Assembly (NCBI GenBank): GCA_944324855.1
Contig: CALUXY010000005.1
Location: forward strand, 22,023-86,022
Direction of reading: 5' to 3'
Length of the DNA: 64,000 nt
Source of the DNA: Candidatus Gastranaerophilales bacterium
GTDB lineage: Bacteria > Cyanobacteriota > Vampirovibrionia > Gastranaerophilales > Gastranaerophilaceae
Below are positions 8,661 to 16,626 of this stretch, piece after piece. The position numbers and the translations under genes are program-made. How positions within the stretch are numbered: the stretch's first letter is position 1; each line of letters begins with the position of its first letter. The notes beneath the pieces were generated by a model. That model did not search any database, was not told the DNA's origin, and was given only the letters and a program-made list of their open reading frames with translations.

Positions 8661-10221
8661 TACTTATTCTATTCATTTCGACTTTTCTATTCTTAATATA
8701 CCCATATTGAAGGTAAATACCTAAACCTATCAACAACCAAACCGGAAACATCAATGCAGATGCAGTTAATGATTTCATTGAATAAATCATCAAACCGCCG
8801 CAGCAAGCAATACCGAGTGATGGTAATAATGGAGAACAAGGAACTTTAAAAGGTCTCGGTCTATCCGGATCAATTTTTCTTAAAATCAATACCGCTACAC
8901 AAACGATTATAAATGATGTAAACGTACCAAAATTACACAGTTGAGCCGCTACATCCAAATCAAGAGTCATAGTACCGATCATACAAACAACACCGACCAA
9001 TATTGTTAAAACATGCGGTGTTTTGTATTTTGGATGAAGCTTTTGGAATATTGTCGGCAAAAAGTTATCGCGACTCATTGCATACAAAATTCTTGTAGCT
9101 GCAAGCTGTAAAACCAACAATACAGATGTCAAACCCGCAAGCGAACCGATAGATATCAACCCTGCAGCCCAATTTTGATGAACCATTATCATTACATAAG
9201 CCATTGGAGCTTTCAAAAATCCGGGATCAATATTATGTGATGATGTACAGTAAACGCCGGTCAAAACTAACGCAACAGATACATAAACAATAGTTGTAGC
9301 AATCAAAGAACCAATTATACCAATAGGTAAATCTCTTTGTGGATTCTTACACTCTTCAGCAGCAGTAGCAAGTGCATCAAAACCAATGTATGCAAAGAAT
9401 ATTATAAACGCCCCCATAAATATTCCGCTCATGCCGTTTGGTGCAAAAGGAACCCAGTTAGAAGGTTTTACATAAAAAGCACCTACAAGTACGAATAAGG
9501 CAATTACTGCCAGCTTTATTACAACCATTAATGTTGCCATTTTAGTAGAATCTTTTGTCCCTTTAACTAAGATTGCGGTAATTATTGCGACAATTACACA
9601 TGCCGGCAGATTAACAGAAATCGGGATTCCGCAAATATGAGGAAGAACATCCGCAGGATTTGCCCCCATAGTTTGGATTTGATGTACCGCACCTTTATAA
9701 TCATTAATGAGCCATATCGGAGGATTAACCAGCCAGTCCGGCAGATATGCGGCAAACCCTTTTACTAATTGCATAAAGTGGTTTGACCAGGCACAGGCAA
9801 CCGCAACATAACCTACGGCATATTCAAGCATCAATACCCAGCCGACCATCCAGGCAGCAAACTCGCCCAGTGTAGCAAAAGTATACGTATAAGCACCGCC
9901 AGCAACCGGAATCATAGTTGCAAATTCGCTGTAACAGAGTGCAGAAAAGATACACGCAAAAGTTGCAATAACCATTGAAACAACAAGAGCAGGTCCTGCC
10001 CCCAAACTTTCGTTACCGCCGGCAGCGGCAATCCCGACAACAGCAAAAATACCGGAACCGATTATTGCACCGATACCTAATATAATAAGGTCTAATGCTC
10101 CTAATGTCTTTTCAAACCCTGCACTGCTTGCTTCTTTAAGCATTTCATCAGGATTTTTGCGTGTTAAAATTTTTGTAAAAAAATTGCTGAATAAGCCTTG
10201 TGATTTTTTGTTTTCTGTCAT
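8620..10221 (-). CDS. APC-family amino-acid permease (copy 1)
   Basis: A 533-residue, roughly 12-TM permease of the same APC/CAT-like group as its downstream neighbour. It shares the TM1 motif Gly-Ile-Gly-Ala-Ile-Ile-Gly-Ser-Gly-Ile-Phe, the stretch Phe-Ala-Tyr-Ile-Gly-Phe-Asp-Ala, and the C-terminal segment around Asp-Pro-Asp-Arg-Pro-Arg-Pro-Phe-Lys-Val-Pro. The soluble loop between TM3 and TM5 is the least conserved part between the two, which would fit different substrates. It begins 4 bases after the glyQ stop, so glyQ and both permeases form one transcription unit. The order suggests a tandem duplication. Substrate cannot be told from sequence alone. Confidence 0.85.
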   Translation of the reverse strand: MTENKKSQGLFSNFFTKILTRKNPDEMLKEASSAGFEKTLGALDLIILGIGAIIGSGIFAVVGIAAAGGNESLGAGPALVVSMVIATFACIFSALCYSEFATMIPVAGGAYTYTFATLGEFAAWMVGWVLMLEYAVGYVAVACAWSNHFMQLVKGFAAYLPDWLVNPPIWLINDYKGAVHQIQTMGANPADVLPHICGIPISVNLPACVIVAIITAILVKGTKDSTKMATLMVVIKLAVIALFVLVGAFYVKPSNWVPFAPNGMSGIFMGAFIIFFAYIGFDALATAAEECKNPQRDLPIGIIGSLIATTIVYVSVALVLTGVYCTSSHNIDPGFLKAPMAYVMIMVHQNWAAGLISIGSLAGLTSVLLVLQLAATRILYAMSRDNFLPTIFQKLHPKYKTPHVLTILVGVVCMIGTMTLDLDVAAQLCNFGTFTSFIIVCVAVLILRKIDPDRPRPFKVPCSPLLPSLGIACCGGLMIYSMKSLTASALMFPVWLLIGLGIYLQYGYIKNRKVEMNRISIENDESEREFVTK

Positions 10222-10225
10222 AATT

Positions 10226-11104
10226 CTATCTTACCTTACATAATGGGAAACCGAGATTTTCTCTTTGTTTTACATAGAGTTGAGCAACTGCCGCGGCCAT
10301 GGTTCTCACTCGGTTAATATAATTAATACGTTCGTCTTTGCTTATAACACCTCTTGCATCAAGAAGGTTAAAAGTATGAGAGCACTTCAAAACGTAATCG
10401 TATGCAGGTAATACAAGTTCGGCATTTACACAGTTATCAACTTCTTTTTGGTATATATCAAAAAGGTTAAACAATGCCTTATCGTTAGAATATTCAAAAT
10501 TATATTTTGATTGTTCAATTTCGTTTTGCAAATAAATATCGCCGTATTTTAATGTATCATTCCACATAATATCAAATACGGATTCTTTATTTTGAAGGTA
10601 CATTGCAATACGTTCAAGCCCGTAAGTAATTTCTAAGGCAACCGGCTTAATCTCTAATCCGCCGACTTGTTGGAAATATGTAAACTGAGTAATTTCCATA
10701 CCGTCAAGCCAAACTTCCCAGCCGACACCTGCAGCACCAAGAGTCGGAGATTCCCAGTTGTCTTCAACAAATCTGACGTCATGTTTGGACAAATCTATCC
10801 CCATCGCTTCCAAACTTTGAAGATAAAGTTCTTGTGCATTATCCGGTGACGGTTTCAATATTGCTTGATATTGGAAATAATGCCCCAAACGATTCGGATT
10901 TTCTCCATATCTGGCATCGGTCGGACGTCTGCAAGGTTCAACCATGGCAGTTGACCAAGGCTCCGGGCCTAAAACTCTTAAAAAAGTTGCAGGGTTCATT
11001 GTTGATGCACCTTTTTCAATATCGTAAGGCTGCTGTATAACACATCCCTGTTTAGCCCAAAATGCAGACAAGTTTAAAATTAAATCTTGAAAATTAAGTC
11101 CCAT
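10226..11104 (-). CDS. glyQ: Glycyl-tRNA synthetase alpha subunit
   Basis: A 292-residue protein matching the alpha subunit of the bacterial alpha2beta2 class II glycyl-tRNA synthetase. It opens with Phe-Gln-Asp-Leu-Ile-Leu-x-Leu, has Gly-Cys-Val-Ile-Gln-Gln-Pro-Tyr-Asp and [17 protein letters not shown], and [12 protein letters not shown]; all are hallmarks of GlyQ. It supplies the catalytic core that charges tRNA-Gly. The beta subunit (glyS), usually next door, is not in the window. Two amino-acid permeases follow in the same unit instead. A GGAAAG ribosome site precedes the ATG. Confidence 0.95.
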   Translation of the reverse strand: MGLNFQDLILNLSAFWAKQGCVIQQPYDIEKGASTMNPATFLRVLGPEPWSTAMVEPCRRPTDARYGENPNRLGHYFQYQAILKPSPDNAQELYLQSLEAMGIDLSKHDVRFVEDNWESPTLGAAGVGWEVWLDGMEITQFTYFQQVGGLEIKPVALEITYGLERIAMYLQNKESVFDIMWNDTLKYGDIYLQNEIEQSKYNFEYSNDKALFNLFDIYQKEVDNCVNAELVLPAYDYVLKCSHTFNLLDARGVISKDERINYINRVRTMAAAVAQLYVKQRENLGFPLCKVR

Positions 11105-11180
11105 TTATTATTACACTTTCCAACATTGTATTATGTACACTTAATTTAGTATCTCAAAAAAATTAAAAAAAATCAAATAA

Positions 11181-11208
11181 TTGACAATAGTATTTAATTT
11201 ACAATAAT
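11181..11208 (+). promoter_or_regulatory. Promoter of the aminotransferase gene
   Basis: A perfect TTGACA (11181-11186), a 16-base spacer and AATAAT (11203-11208, 5 of 6) precede the ilvE-like gene. The expected transcription start near 11215 gives a leader of about 20 bases containing the GGGAGAGG ribosome site. Confidence 0.65.
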
Positions 11209-11235
11209 ATAAAGATAATATAGGGAGAGGTTTAA

Positions 11236-12144
11236 ATGACTGAATATGTATTTTTAGACGGGCAATATATAGAATCGGATAAGGCAGTTATTCCTGTTAG
11301 AACACACGCTTTTTTATATGGAACTGGCGTTTTTGAAGGTATAAGAGCATATTATAACGAAAACGAAGACAGGCTCTATACGTTTCGTATGAAAGAACAC
11401 TATGAAAGAATGATAAGAAGTGCAAAAGTTATGTGGATGCAATCTCCGTATACCGTTGAAGAATATGGCAGAATAACTATTGATTTACTTAAAAGAAACG
11501 AATATAAGCAAAATGTCTATATAAGACCGACTTTGTATAAATCATCAATGAAAATCGGACCGTCGTTAGATGATAACAAAGATTCGTTTGTATTGTTTAC
11601 TACACCATTAAACGATTACTATGATTCTGACAAAGGGTTAAACGTTTGTGTATCCAATTGGCGTAAAAACAGCGATAATGCAATGCCGCCGAGTGTAAAA
11701 ATTACAGGTGCTTACGCTAACGCTTCATTAATTAAAACGGATGCACATTTCGCAGGATTTGACGATGCAATTGTTCTTAATGAATCCGGACAGGTTGCGG
11801 AAGGTTCCGGCATGAATCTTTGTTTTGTACAAAACGGAAAAATTATAACAACGAATACAACAGACGACATTCTTGTCGGAGTTACAAGAAATACAGTGCT
11901 TGAATTGGCGAAGTATTTAGGCATTCCAACCGTTGAAAGAGAAGTAAATCGTTCAGAGCTATACACATTTGATGAAGTATTCTGCTGCGGAACAGGAGCA
12001 CAAATTATGCCGATTGCATCAATTGACCACAGAAAAATCGGAAACGGAGAAGCAGGATTTATTACTAAAAAGATACAAAATCTTTACTATGATGTTGTAC
12101 AGGGTAAAGTAGAAGAATTCAAACACTGGTGTACACCGGTGTAA
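11236..12144 (+). CDS. ilvE: Branched-chain amino-acid aminotransferase
   Basis: A 302-residue fold-type IV PLP enzyme. It has Phe-Leu-Tyr-Gly-Thr-Gly-Val-Phe-Glu-Gly-Ile-Arg-Ala-Tyr near residue 27, the PLP lysine Lys155 in Lys-Ile-Thr-Gly-Ala-Tyr-Ala-Asn, then Glu-Gly-Ser-Gly-Met-Asn and Gly-Val-Thr-Arg-Asn-Thr, the phosphate-binding part. Together these match the class I branched-chain aminotransferases, which interconvert Leu, Ile or Val with their keto acids using glutamate. D-amino-acid transaminases share the fold but usually lack this pattern. A GGGAGAGG ribosome site lies 6 bases before the ATG, and a strong promoter sits upstream. It is a single-gene unit followed by a repeat-rich gap. 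Confidence 0.85.
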   Translation: MTEYVFLDGQYIESDKAVIPVRTHAFLYGTGVFEGIRAYYNENEDRLYTFRMKEHYERMIRSAKVMWMQSPYTVEEYGRITIDLLKRNEYKQNVYIRPTLYKSSMKIGPSLDDNKDSFVLFTTPLNDYYDSDKGLNVCVSNWRKNSDNAMPPSVKITGAYANASLIKTDAHFAGFDDAIVLNESGQVAEGSGMNLCFVQNGKIITTNTTDDILVGVTRNTVLELAKYLGIPTVEREVNRSELYTFDEVFCCGTGAQIMPIASIDHRKIGNGEAGFITKKIQNLYYDVVQGKVEEFKHWCTPV

Positions 12145-12145
12145 C

Positions 12146-12245
12146 TAAATGATTAGGTGATTAAGTGATTAAGCAGCTAAACACAACGATCTAATCACTA
12201 CTCACAACTCACCATTCACTAAACAATGAAAGGATAACAATGAGT
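12146..12245. repeat. Degenerate short direct repeats of the gattaagtgatt / cactaatcac type
   Basis: The stretch holds irregular runs of 7-9 base units (gattaggtga, ttaagtgatta, then ctaatcactactcacaactca) that read as the two orientations of one motif. The same motif recurs at 12351-12379, 20273-20287, 20388-20430, 27686-27712, 31295-31330 and 31441-31465. No gene is seen. Confidence 0.6.
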
Positions 12246-12266
12246 GAAAAGTAAACGGATATTCCG

Positions 12267-12345
12267 TCATTGCGAACGAAGTGAAGCAATCTTTGAAGTA
12301 TTATTCAATAAAAGAAGATAGATTTCGGGTTTCACCCTCGGAATG
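12267..12345. repeat. Palindromic dispersed repeat, TCATTGCGA family
   Basis: The element starts tcattgcgaacgaagtgaag and ends ccctcggaatga, an imperfect inverted repeat of the first bases. A relative with clearer ends lies at 31181-31250. It has no coding capacity and behaves like a REP/MITE-type element. Confidence 0.6.
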
Positions 12346-12350
12346 ACAAA

Positions 12351-12379
12351 TATCTACACACTAATCACTCCTCACTAAC
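12351..12379. repeat. cactaatcac-type repeat abutting a start codon
   Basis: The repeat tatctacacactaatcactc and a following cctcactaac run directly into the ATG of the MlaE-type permease at 12380. No Shine-Dalgarno sequence remains between repeat and start codon. Confidence 0.5.
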
Positions 12380-13111
12380 ATGATTACATTTTTAGGCAAA
12401 ACAGTACAAAACTTTTTTCAATCCATGAAATATATTGTTTCAGGAAAAATGCGATTTGTGCATGTAATTTCACAGGCTGCGGCAATAAGTTATGATTCGC
12501 TGCCGATTGCTCTAATTATTTCTATAATAGCTGCTGCTGTAATCACTATACAGGTATCAAAACAGTTTTTGATGTCCGGAGCTGACAGCTATATCGGCGG
12601 GACATTAACAGTTGTAATCATTCGAGAGATTGCTCCTGCATTTGTTGCCCTATCAATAAGTGCAAGAGCGGGTACTGCAATTTCTGCAGAAATTGCCAAT
12701 ATGCAGGTAACAGAACAGGTAGATGCAATTAAAACATTAAAAGTTGACCCTGTCGGGTATTATTTTGCCCCGAGAATTGCTGCCGCAGGATTGACCGTCC
12801 CGATGGTAACAATTATTGCGGAACTTATGGGAATTTTAGGCGGAATGGTGGTTTCATATATGACAATCGGACTTCATCCAAACAGATATATTAATTCTGT
12901 TTGGGCGTGGCTGAACACCAGAGATTTTTATATAAGTATATTTAAAGCCTTCTGTTACGGAATAATTGTTGCAAACGTATGTGCAACACAAGGATACGAA
13001 ACAAGAGGCGGAGCAAAAGATGTCGGGATTTCAACTACACAAGCAGCAATAAAATCTACAATCTATCTATTGATTGCAGACTTCATAATAAACTTTTTAT
13101 TCTATCTCTAG
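12380..13111 (+). CDS. MlaE-type ABC transporter permease, orphan
   Basis: A 243-residue membrane protein with about five hydrophobic segments, matching the MlaE/DUF140 permease family (usual length 240-270). Characteristic parts are Ile-Arg-Glu-Ile-Ala-Pro-Ala-Phe-Val-Ala-Leu near residue 85, followed by Ala-Arg-Ala-Gly-Thr-Ala-Ile-Ser-Ala-Glu-Ile, and the cytoplasmic coupling region Val-Thr-Glu-Gln-Val-Asp-Ala-Ile-Lys-Thr-Leu. The family moves phospholipids between the two membranes (Mla system) and works with an ATPase (MlaF) and an MCE-domain protein (MlaD). Neither partner is in the window. The ATG follows directly after dispersed repeats and has no ribosome-binding site, yet the protein is full-length. 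The stop overlaps the convergent Ala-rich gene by 4 bases. Confidence 0.85.
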   Translation: MITFLGKTVQNFFQSMKYIVSGKMRFVHVISQAAAISYDSLPIALIISIIAAAVITIQVSKQFLMSGADSYIGGTLTVVIIREIAPAFVALSISARAGTAISAEIANMQVTEQVDAIKTLKVDPVGYYFAPRIAAAGLTVPMVTIIAELMGILGGMVVSYMTIGLHPNRYINSVWAWLNTRDFYISIFKAFCYGIIVANVCATQGYETRGGAKDVGISTTQAAIKSTIYLLIADFIINFLFYL

Positions 13112-14430
13112 GCCATTTGCGGTTTATCTTCTTTAACTAGATTTTGTTCCGTAAGCTCTTCCTTAGATGTATCAATACCTTCTTTCTGACCTGTTAAGCC
13201 TTCCGCAAGACTGTTTGCAAGTTGATCAACCTGACTATCAATCCAATTTTGAGCTTCATTCGCTAATGTAGTACTTATTGCCTCACTTAGACCTTTTCCA
13301 CCTGCTAAGGCGGCAGCAATACCTCCAACAGCAGAACTACCTGTTGCACTTCTCAAACCTGCCGCAACACCATCTGCAACCCCATTAGCAAGTATAGTTG
13401 ATGCATGACCAGCACCCAAGCCCAAAGTACCTGCTGTTTCAGCAGCGGCTAAACCTGGAGCTGCAGCTGCAGCTCCAGAATCAATTGCAGCATTTGTATA
13501 TCCGGTAACTGCATCACCCTGTAACAGTCCGACTTGTTCAAGCATTGCATTTGTTACTTCTGAAACACCTTCCTTAATAAAGGTTGCCGCTTGATTTGTC
13601 ACAACATTACCCAAGTTTTCTCCGCGAACTACAACATCAGAAACTCCTTGCGCAAGAGATTCTGATACTTTTTGCTGCATTTCTGTTGTTGCTGAAATTT
13701 GCTCTCCTAATGCTGCAATTTCACCGGATTTATCATTATATTGTTTTAATAAATCGGCAATCTGACTGTTAACGGAAGAATCTCCTTCCGATTTATCAGA
13801 TTTTTTAGCTTTTATCACTGTTTCATTACCGTCTTTATCTTTTACGGTAATTTCTTCCGTCATATCTTCCGGTTTAGGGAGCTCTATTCCATTTTGCTCA
13901 CACAATTGTGACAATTGCTCATAAATTTGTTGCCGTTCCTCATCCAATTTTTTTTGTTCTTCCGTAAAAGCTGTTGCTTCCTCACCTTGTGTGCCAACTT
14001 GAACCGCTATTTGAGTCAAATTAGCCGCATAATCCTGAAGATCAATACTTCCATTTGAAACTAATTGATCAAGTGCTGCTAAATTTGCATCAATAAGTTT
14101 TGATTGCAGCATAGTCAAAGTTTTTGTACCTTTACCTATGTTTGCAGCAGTTTTTGCACTATCTTTTGATGCTGCTGCTGAATCATTTCCTCCTAAGAGC
14201 ATTTCCAGAAATTTTCCGGCAGCAGACTTTAACGCACCTTTAATTGATTTTTGAATTAATTGATTTGTTGCTTCAAGAGCTCCATCAATTCCTTTACCCT
14301 CAATCAATGAAGATGTAAAGACAGATACCCCATCTTGTGCGGTAGTTTCGACAGATGTAGGCTTTTCACTCTTTTTCTGAGTTTCGTATGTTTGCTGATT
14401 CCCGGATACTCCGGATACTCCGCCGCCCAT
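13108..14430 (-). CDS. Ala-rich unknown protein with coiled coil and glycine-zipper region
   Basis: I do not recognise this 440-residue protein. It has no signal peptide. The N-terminus (1-45) is polar and low-complexity. Residues about 70-140 are helical with Ala and Leu. Residues about 150-270 are charged, Gln/Glu/Lys-rich and probably coiled coil. Residues about 310-390 are a long Ala/Gly-rich stretch with small residues spaced as in glycine zippers, able to insert into or pack on membranes. The tail is acidic. Such an arrangement recalls translocator-like or self-assembling exported proteins, but nothing in the sequence proves export. An AAGGAGAG ribosome site lies 10 bases before the ATG. 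It converges on the MlaE-type gene. Confidence 0.65.
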   Translation of the reverse strand: MGGGVSGVSGNQQTYETQKKSEKPTSVETTAQDGVSVFTSSLIEGKGIDGALEATNQLIQKSIKGALKSAAGKFLEMLLGGNDSAAASKDSAKTAANIGKGTKTLTMLQSKLIDANLAALDQLVSNGSIDLQDYAANLTQIAVQVGTQGEEATAFTEEQKKLDEERQQIYEQLSQLCEQNGIELPKPEDMTEEITVKDKDGNETVIKAKKSDKSEGDSSVNSQIADLLKQYNDKSGEIAALGEQISATTEMQQKVSESLAQGVSDVVVRGENLGNVVTNQAATFIKEGVSEVTNAMLEQVGLLQGDAVTGYTNAAIDSGAAAAAPGLAAAETAGTLGLGAGHASTILANGVADGVAAGLRSATGSSAVGGIAAALAGGKGLSEAISTTLANEAQNWIDSQVDQLANSLAEGLTGQKEGIDTSKEELTEQNLVKEDKPQMA

Positions 14431-14543
14431 AGGCTTCAGCTCTCCTTTATTTAGTTACAATTGGGCATAGGTATACTACGCTATTAATATAAAAACATCC
14501 AAAGGGCAGACTATTTCAGGAACTTCGATTTTTGTAATAATTC

Positions 14544-15899
14544 TTAATAATTAAGAACAAAATTAACCGCATCTTCTTTGGATACAACATTCCCTTCTAA
14601 CTGTTCATTCTTTAATGCGGTTATAATTTCTCCGAGTTTTGGAGACTGCGGAATATTTTTTAATTCCATAATCTCATCCCCGCTCAATAGTTTCGGCAGC
14701 GGTTTTAATGTATCTTTTATTGCAATATAGTAATTCAACAATTTATCCAGATTATCAATATTTTCTTTTACGATATCATCAGTTATTGCAGGACCTCTCG
14801 CAGATAATCTGTCAGCCTTTGCCAACAAGATATTATCAATAACGTTTTCACCCATTTTCCTGATATAACGCATATAAATCTTTTCGTTAATATTTTCGGA
14901 AGATACAACCTGCGATGGGTAAATATGAGTCTTAATCATATCTGTTATATATTCAATCTGTTTTTTAGAGAATTTATTTTGTTTCAAAATTTCTTTTGCC
15001 ATTTTTGAGCCGACATCATCGTGTTTGATAAACCTGTGCCGTTCACCCTCAATTGTCCAGGTAGAAAATTTCCCGATATCATGAAAAAATCCTGCAAATT
15101 TCAAATGTGCAAGCCTTGAAAATCCGCCAAAATCTATTTTATCAAGATGATTTTTAATTGCAGAATTCCCGTTTTCATAGAGTATTTGAATTTGGTTAAC
15201 AGTTTCAACCGAATGTTCATACAAATCAAGATGATGATGACTGTTTTTCGGGACTTTTTTCACATCAATAAATACAGGATAAATCTTTTCAATAAGTTTA
15301 TCCGCTTTTAATAAAACCGGTGCAGTATACTTTCCGTCAAACAGTTTCATCATTTCATAAGTAATCCGCTCTGCTGCAGGCTTCAAAATCAAATCTAAAT
15401 GCTTATCTATCTGCATTTGTGTTTCAGGCTCAATTTCAAAACCCAATACAGCAGCAAAACGATATCCTCTCAAAATTCTTAAAGAGTCATCCACAAGATT
15501 TTCTTCCGATATACTGCGTATTATTCCCTGTTCTAAATCAGATTTTCCGTTAGTAATATCTATTATTTCATAGTTTTTTAGATTAATCGCAATTGCATTA
15601 ATTGTAAAATCCCGGCGCTTTAAATCAGTTTCAATGTCATCAGCCTCTGTAACATCAATATAATTAAGTTTATCACTAAATACAACACGGTAAATCTTAT
15701 TACCACTGTCCAATTCAATAAATGTTCCGTCATTATCCTCTGCAAAACGGCGTGCAAAATGCTCTGCGGATTTTACAATGATGTCCTTATCAAATGTAGA
15801 TTTTCCAAGAAGGAAATCCCGTACGGCACCGCCGACAAGATAAACATCTTCATCATATTTTTTTATTAATTGTATAACTCTGTCATTTTCTAAATTCAT
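14544..15899 (-). CDS. cca: CCA-adding enzyme / poly(A) polymerase family nucleotidyltransferase with HD domain
   Basis: A 451-residue class II tRNA nucleotidyltransferase. The N-terminal head has Leu-Val-Gly-Gly-Ala-Val-Arg-Asp (residues 21-28) and the metal-binding Asp37-x-Asp39, then Arg-Arg-Asp-Phe-Thr-Ile-Asn-Ala (the nucleotide-selecting region). An HD domain follows, with Phe-Phe-His-Asp-Ile-Gly-Lys around residue 260. The enzyme adds or repairs the 3' CCA of tRNAs; the tRNA-Arg in this window does not encode CCA, consistent with need for it. A TTG at 15914 could extend the frame, but the ATG at 15899 has a GGAAA site 8 bases upstream and gives the usual N-terminus. It overlaps rsmE by 17 bases. 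Confidence 0.85.
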   Translation of the reverse strand: MNLENDRVIQLIKKYDEDVYLVGGAVRDFLLGKSTFDKDIIVKSAEHFARRFAEDNDGTFIELDSGNKIYRVVFSDKLNYIDVTEADDIETDLKRRDFTINAIAINLKNYEIIDITNGKSDLEQGIIRSISEENLVDDSLRILRGYRFAAVLGFEIEPETQMQIDKHLDLILKPAAERITYEMMKLFDGKYTAPVLLKADKLIEKIYPVFIDVKKVPKNSHHHLDLYEHSVETVNQIQILYENGNSAIKNHLDKIDFGGFSRLAHLKFAGFFHDIGKFSTWTIEGERHRFIKHDDVGSKMAKEILKQNKFSKKQIEYITDMIKTHIYPSQVVSSENINEKIYMRYIRKMGENVIDNILLAKADRLSARGPAITDDIVKENIDNLDKLLNYYIAIKDTLKPLPKLLSGDEIMELKNIPQSPKLGEIITALKNEQLEGNVVSKEDAVNFVLNY

Positions 15900-16617
15900 A
15901 TACAATATTTCCAATAGTTACAATTACGGCAGTTTCAGCTTTTAATATCAAATCTCCCAGCGTAAGCATAGGAATAGAATGACTCCTGAAATAAGTAAAT
16001 TCTTTCTCAGAAAAACCGCCTTCCGGCCCTATAATCAACAAAACTTTCTCATTTTTGCCGACAGGATTTTCATTCAAATACTGTTTCAAAGATTTTTCGG
16101 TATCTCTTTCACACAAAGCTAGAACTTTATCGAATTTTTGGCACTGAATAACCTCATCCATATTGGAAAGCGGGTAACATGTCGGAATATTCGCACGCTC
16201 ACATTGTTTTGCAGCTGCATACATAGCATTCTGCCATTTTTCTATTTTTTGTTCAATCACACTTTTTTTCAATGCACAGTTGTCTGTATATATAGGATAA
16301 ACTCCCGCTACCCCAAGCTCTGTTGCCTTTTCCATAACGACAATCTGTGCATCACTTCTCAGAGGAGATTGTGCAAGAAAAAGTTCAAACTGCAATTTCC
16401 TTTCTGATTTATGAGATTCAACGACCTCTGCAATAATACTATCTTTGGTTATTTCCCTAATTACAGTCAAATACTCAATTTCATTTTCATCAATCAACAG
16501 AAGTTTTTCACCGACACTTGTACGCAAGGACTTTACTATATGCTGATAATTGGAACTATCAGATACAGTAATCATATTATCTTTTAGATTTTTAGAGCTT
16601 ATAAAAAAGTGCGGCAT
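15883..16617 (-). CDS. rsmE: 16S rRNA (uracil1498-N3)-methyltransferase
   Basis: A 244-residue SPOUT methyltransferase of the RsmE family. The C-terminal knot has Leu-Ile-Ile-Gly-Pro-Glu-Gly-Gly-Phe-Ser-Glu-Lys-Glu-Phe near residue 200 and Thr-Leu-Gly-Asp-Leu-Ile-Leu-Lys-Ala-Glu-Thr-Ala near residue 220, both diagnostic; canonical sequences have Leu-Arg in the second motif. The N-terminal PUA-like domain starts His-Phe-Phe-Ile. It methylates U1498 of 16S rRNA in the 30S subunit. An AAGGAT site precedes the ATG. It sits between the M16 peptidase (9 bases upstream) and cca (overlapping downstream) in one minus-strand unit. Confidence 0.93.
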   Translation of the reverse strand: MPHFFISSKNLKDNMITVSDSSNYQHIVKSLRTSVGEKLLLIDENEIEYLTVIREITKDSIIAEVVESHKSERKLQFELFLAQSPLRSDAQIVVMEKATELGVAGVYPIYTDNCALKKSVIEQKIEKWQNAMYAAAKQCERANIPTCYPLSNMDEVIQCQKFDKVLALCERDTEKSLKQYLNENPVGKNEKVLLIIGPEGGFSEKEFTYFRSHSIPMLTLGDLILKAETAVIVTIGNIVYEFRK

Positions 16618-16626
16618 ATAATATCC

